Below, piece by piece: positions 55,651 to 60,000 of a stretch of DNA of 60,000 nt. Under the pieces are notes generated by a model. That model was not told the DNA's origin and did not search any database. It saw nothing but the letters and a program-made list of their open reading frames with translations. Positions within the stretch are counted from its first letter, which is position 1, and each line of letters starts with the position of its first letter. The DNA comes from Chrysomallon squamiferum (taxonomy: Eukaryota; Mollusca; Gastropoda; Neomphalida; Peltospiridae): contig CM022667.1 of assembly GCA_012295275.1 (NCBI GenBank), positions 18,940,910 to 19,000,909 on the forward strand, in the 5' to 3' direction. Made by a program: the position numbers and the translations under genes.

Positions 55651-57977
55651 TGTACTGATTATTCTCCTGGGTGGTTGGCTAGGTTTTTGTTTTTTATCAC
55701 AGATGGAAAAAGAAACAAGTTTAGTTAATTAAACATTCACTGTGGATGCACAGTTTTTGTTAAATGATCAGGAAGTATTGTTTTTCCATCTGTTGAAAAC
55801 CATGCTGTGGATCTTGCTTGTTTGACATCTTCAGAAACAAAGTGCTGTGTGCATGGCTATTGATGTGTACAATTAATCATATCTTTTTACTGATATTTTA
55901 TTTCACTTGCACCACACATAACAAAATTGAGAAGCTGGACTTGTTATTTAACTTTTTATTTTATTTTGTTTTATATATTTGTTTGTTTGTTTGTTTATTT
56001 ATTTATTTAAATGTTTTATTTTTCTTATTATTTTCTTTTCTTTTCTTTTTTATTTTTTTATTTAGCATCCACTAAAACACATGAAGAATTGACAATGTCT
56101 ACCACTCATTATATACACTTAGATTATAAATACAAGGATAGGTTATCAATTCACAACCTTGAAACAGCAACTTTTTCACATTTCAGTATGATTTATATGC
56201 AATTTGTTTTTCTTTATTTCACTGTTGATAAAACACATAGTCTGCTATCAAATTCTCTGTTATAAAATGTATCACTTCTGCTTTTGTTCTGAAGTTCAAG
56301 AACACAAAAGAATATAAAGTTTTAACGACACAAGATACACTTTATCTGTTGTTACATGGCTTTATATACAATGTTCAGGATTATACAAAACAAAAAGAGA
56401 GGATGTAAACTGCCACAAAGAGACAAGCTACTGTTTTTTACAGTTAAAGATATGGATCCTCAATTTTTTTTTTTTTATCCGTTTTTAAATTTAAACAACT
56501 GCAAATACACTCAACAGTTAAAACTAGTACAAAAGCTCGTAACATAGGTTATATTAATTTATCTTCTAACAAACTAACATGTTCTTGGATCTTTAATCTT
56601 CAGTGGAACATTAGCTAGAATGGAAAAATAAGTCTACTAGAGGTCAGTGAAGAGTTATCCTGCAATGACCAAAGTTGCTGAAAATTATTTTTGGAAATCT
56701 GAATGGCCACAAGTATTTAATAAGTAAAACCTACAGTGTTTTTTTTTTGGAGGGGTTGCTTTTTTGCAGGGTGTATGTTGTTGTTGTTGTTTATATTTGG
56801 TTTCAACTTAAATAATGTACATTAACATGTGTTTTCATGTGTTAATAACAACTGAAGTTTATCAACGACTGCAATCTTTTGCAAACCACTGAACATAATT
56901 TTAAAATTATCATAAATTCTTTAGATGTTTTATTTTCTTCAACTAAGATAATACAGAAATGTCACAAACACACACAGATGCACACACACACATATATAGA
57001 CACACACAGACACACACACACACACTAACTTATAAACTGATGCTCTGATAGATTATAACACGGATGGATGGACAGACAGAAAGACATAACGAAGAACACT
57101 AACAATACAGATATAAACAAAACAAGTCCCTTTTCATTACAAGATAACAAACCATAATATGGTTAAACAAAAGAATGAATGAGAAAGAGATAACGAAAAA
57201 AAAAAGAAAAAAAAGAGAGACTAATTTAAAATAAATTCAGTGATACAAACTTATCTAAACAAGCACTCTGTCAGTGTATGAGATGTGTAAACACACCATT
57301 TTGTCAGACACACAATATCTGTGAACAAACAACGTGTGCAACATCATCATGTCTGAATGAAGTGTCTCAATTTGTAACAGAATATAATTTCTTGCAATAC
57401 ATTCAAAACAGAGTGTCCATTACTCTAACAAGTAAGGCTCAGATACATTTGAAAGGGCCAGAGACAGAATAATGTAAGGAGAAATTTATTTCTAATCTGC
57501 CTGTCCTTGCAACCTGTTGATCAGTTCATGGATGGATCAATGAAGGACAGATAACAGACAGACTGACTAATGAATAAATCCATTACCAAATGACAAGTTT
57601 ATTAAAGCCTCCGTTGTGGAGAGTACCTTAGGCTGAGGTTCAATGCTCCATCTAAATGCAGATAAAGTGTCCTTTTGATCTGAAGTAATTTTTAATCTAC
57701 CATTGTTTCTGGTCAATTAAAAATGATGTATTTTTATTTTTATTTTTTTTAAATCAAATCCATCTGGACCATGATCTGCACAAACTATTTTTTTATTTTT
57801 TTCTTCTTCTTCTTCTTCATCTTATTAATATTATTATTATTATTTATATTACTACTGTTTGTATTTATCATCATCTTGACAACTGTAAGTGATAAAAAAA
57901 GATTAAATAAATTTATAAAAATATTTTATTATTCTATTTTGATTTATTTCATCATTATTTTAACAATTATCACTTTT

Positions 57978-58151
<174 letters not shown>

Positions 58152-58766
58152 CCAGTAACAGGGATAGAGAAATACGTTACACATCAACCACCATCAAGGT
58201 GACCTTCTCAGCAAGACGTGAAGAACACAATCTGTACTCTTGCAACATTCAAGAAGTCAAAAACATGCAGATTTTTTTTTTTTTTTTTTTTTTTTTAAAA
58301 CCTATGCGACCTTGAATAAACAGTGAGAGAAATTCCAAAACAAAGGAAAAGAGTTTTAAATGATTATAAGTGTTGTTAATTGGTTTTATGTCAAACATGT
58401 GTGCTCTGCTATGCTGGTAATTATTTCCCCAGCTGACATCAGCACTGGGATGGTGAGAACCCCAGGGAAAAACAGAGAGGGTCACTACATGGGTGGTACA
58501 ACATTTCTTGACCCACCGTAGCTACAATGCTGAAGGAAAACAAAAAAAAAACTGTTTTTTTTATTTTTTTTAATTAACTGTATCTGACATATTTTATTAA
58601 CGACAACATCATTAATTAGTTATTCATTCAGTTACTGATAAAAGAAATGTTTTATATTTAGGTGACACCCCCAAACCATTTTGTTAAGCTGTATTATAAT
58701 GCTTGGTGACTTAATCAAAAGAAAAGACCGTATTACTAATCCACCCAAAACCAAACTCTCTCTCTG

Positions 58767-58803
<37 letters not shown>

Positions 58804-60000
58804 CTGTCTATCTCTCTGTCTCTCTTTTTCTCTCTCTCTCTGTCTATCTCTCTCTTTTTCTCTAAGACTTAAGTAATATTACTTAACAAACAAGAGAGAT
58901 AAAAATGACATCATCTAAAAGACAAATGGTTTAATGACAACGATGCTGTGATGTAAGAAATCTGCTGTCTTCAGCTCATTAACTTTTCTTGATCAGTGGC
59001 GAAAAATTAACTTTAATTACATGCTACTTCTTGGAGACAGGAAAACAGTGTCTGGTAAAGTAATCACAAGCTTTTGCTGGATCAGTAAGTAGTTTAAAAA
59101 TTTTGCACCAACAATTATTAACCCACTGACTTTTCTGCATCACTGTAACCACTAGATTTGGTTTATTAAGTAAACAGTCATGTCGACCTACAGTTATATC
59201 ATGAGCAAACTGTTGTCTTAACCTACAGTTACATTATAAGCAAACTGTTTGTATTAATATGTTCGTTGAATTATTGTTATTATTTTAAAATCAGTTTCTC
59301 AGAACTTATTATTAATAAATTATTAATAATAAATAACTAAATAAATAAACAACTGTATTTATCTTATTTACTGTTTCAGAATTTGCTCAGCTTTAAAATT
59401 TTGTCTAATATTTTTCTTTACCTTTCTAAAAGGTTTCAAGTAAATACTGGATCTTTCAAAATGATTATTCCTGAAACACTACAAGACTAATAACTTAACT
59501 AATAATATAATATACTAATATATGCAAATACACACACACACATTTTTACTACACACACACACACATATATTTAAACACACATATATCAACACTTACACGT
59601 ACAAAGAGACTGGTAATATTAAACTTTAATTCATGATGCAACAGTTGGTCCCCACTATTCTGAAACAAACTATAGAAAACAAAAACTCCACCAATCATCA
59701 AAAAAACTACAAAAAAAAAAGAGAAAAGCTTTAGATAAAGAGAGTTCCTGCCACGAATGTTTTAAAGTTTGTCCCAATGTAAGCAATGGACACTTAAATT
59801 GTAGTTACATTTCTGTTCTGTATCACATGACCAACTGCTCAATGAAGATGTCAAATGTTTACGCCCCTTATTCGTGATTGGCTAGTCAGTTTGGGGGAGA
59901 CCTGTCAGATTTGCTCCACCCACAATACATGAGTGAGTAGACTGAATCTGTCAATCATTGTGCAGAAGCTGTTTCCCATCAGTTAAAGACAGTTGTAAAA

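Noticed and set aside
57627-57651. 25-base minus-strand candidate TMX3 exon (GALNLSL)
   Set aside because: It is too short to be significant, and the long stretch of protein that should follow is not found between here and 52678.
58370-58545. GC-richer block followed by A-rich sequence, SINE-like
   Set aside because: I see no clear tRNA-type A and B boxes and no target duplication, so I do not call it a SINE.
58994-59001. CAGTGGCG, like the end of the hAT-like element
   Set aside because: No inverted partner and no 8-bp flanking duplication are found within about 1 kb.

Overview
The window is nuclear DNA of a spliced, AT-rich animal genome. Genes are broken into many short exons by GT-AG introns. 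Long A/T-rich spacers are full of tri- and tetranucleotide microsatellites, and there are two minor-class (U12-type) introns. The proteins read like a lophotrochozoan invertebrate. A dispersed GTTATCTCCCTT-like motif, which I associate with molluscan DNA, makes a mollusc my best guess; the species cannot be named from this window. All gene models come from reading splice junctions, checking phase and comparing with family sequences from memory. No search was run.

Layout. 1-1894 (+): 3' end of an unrecognised coiled-coil gene, cut by the window edge. 3330-4746 (+): a small unrecognised coiled-coil gene with a CRE-bearing upstream region. 6074-17350 (+): complete USP10, 15 coding exons, 758 codons, with the FGDF motif, the catalytic Cys/His and a GT-AG U12-type intron. 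About 17351-20650: its long 3' UTR. 22257-29601 (-): complete GPAA1, 12 coding exons, 714 codons, with an ATATCC (AT-type) U12 intron and an expanded acidic loop. 31106-37067 (+): complete CYC1, 8 exons, 303 codons, divergent from GPAA1 and probably sharing a compact promoter near 31035-31105. 39962-40173: a 212-bp non-autonomous hAT-like element with terminal inverted repeats and a perfect 8-bp target duplication. 42675-44511 (+): a secreted PAN/Apple - Cys-rich - PAN protein, 4 exons. 49395-52678 (-): 3' half of TMX3; the thioredoxin-domain exons are not in the window. 52679-60000: no gene I can support, mostly microsatellites.

The genes do not form one pathway. USP10 is a cytosolic deubiquitinase and stress-granule regulator. 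GPAA1 is an ER GPI-transamidase subunit, CYC1 a mitochondrial complex III subunit, and TMX3 an ER thiol oxidoreductase. The PAN protein is probably secreted. GPAA1 and CYC1 are, to my knowledge, also neighbours in human, so this pair is a candidate ancient microsynteny. I found no bacterial-type operon, CRISPR array, viral genome, rRNA or tRNA gene. The most unusual items are the GPAA1 U12 intron that appears to end in AA, the hAT-like MITE, a perfect 24-bp-stem intronic hairpin, and T-rich microsatellites that repeatedly abut 3' splice sites.
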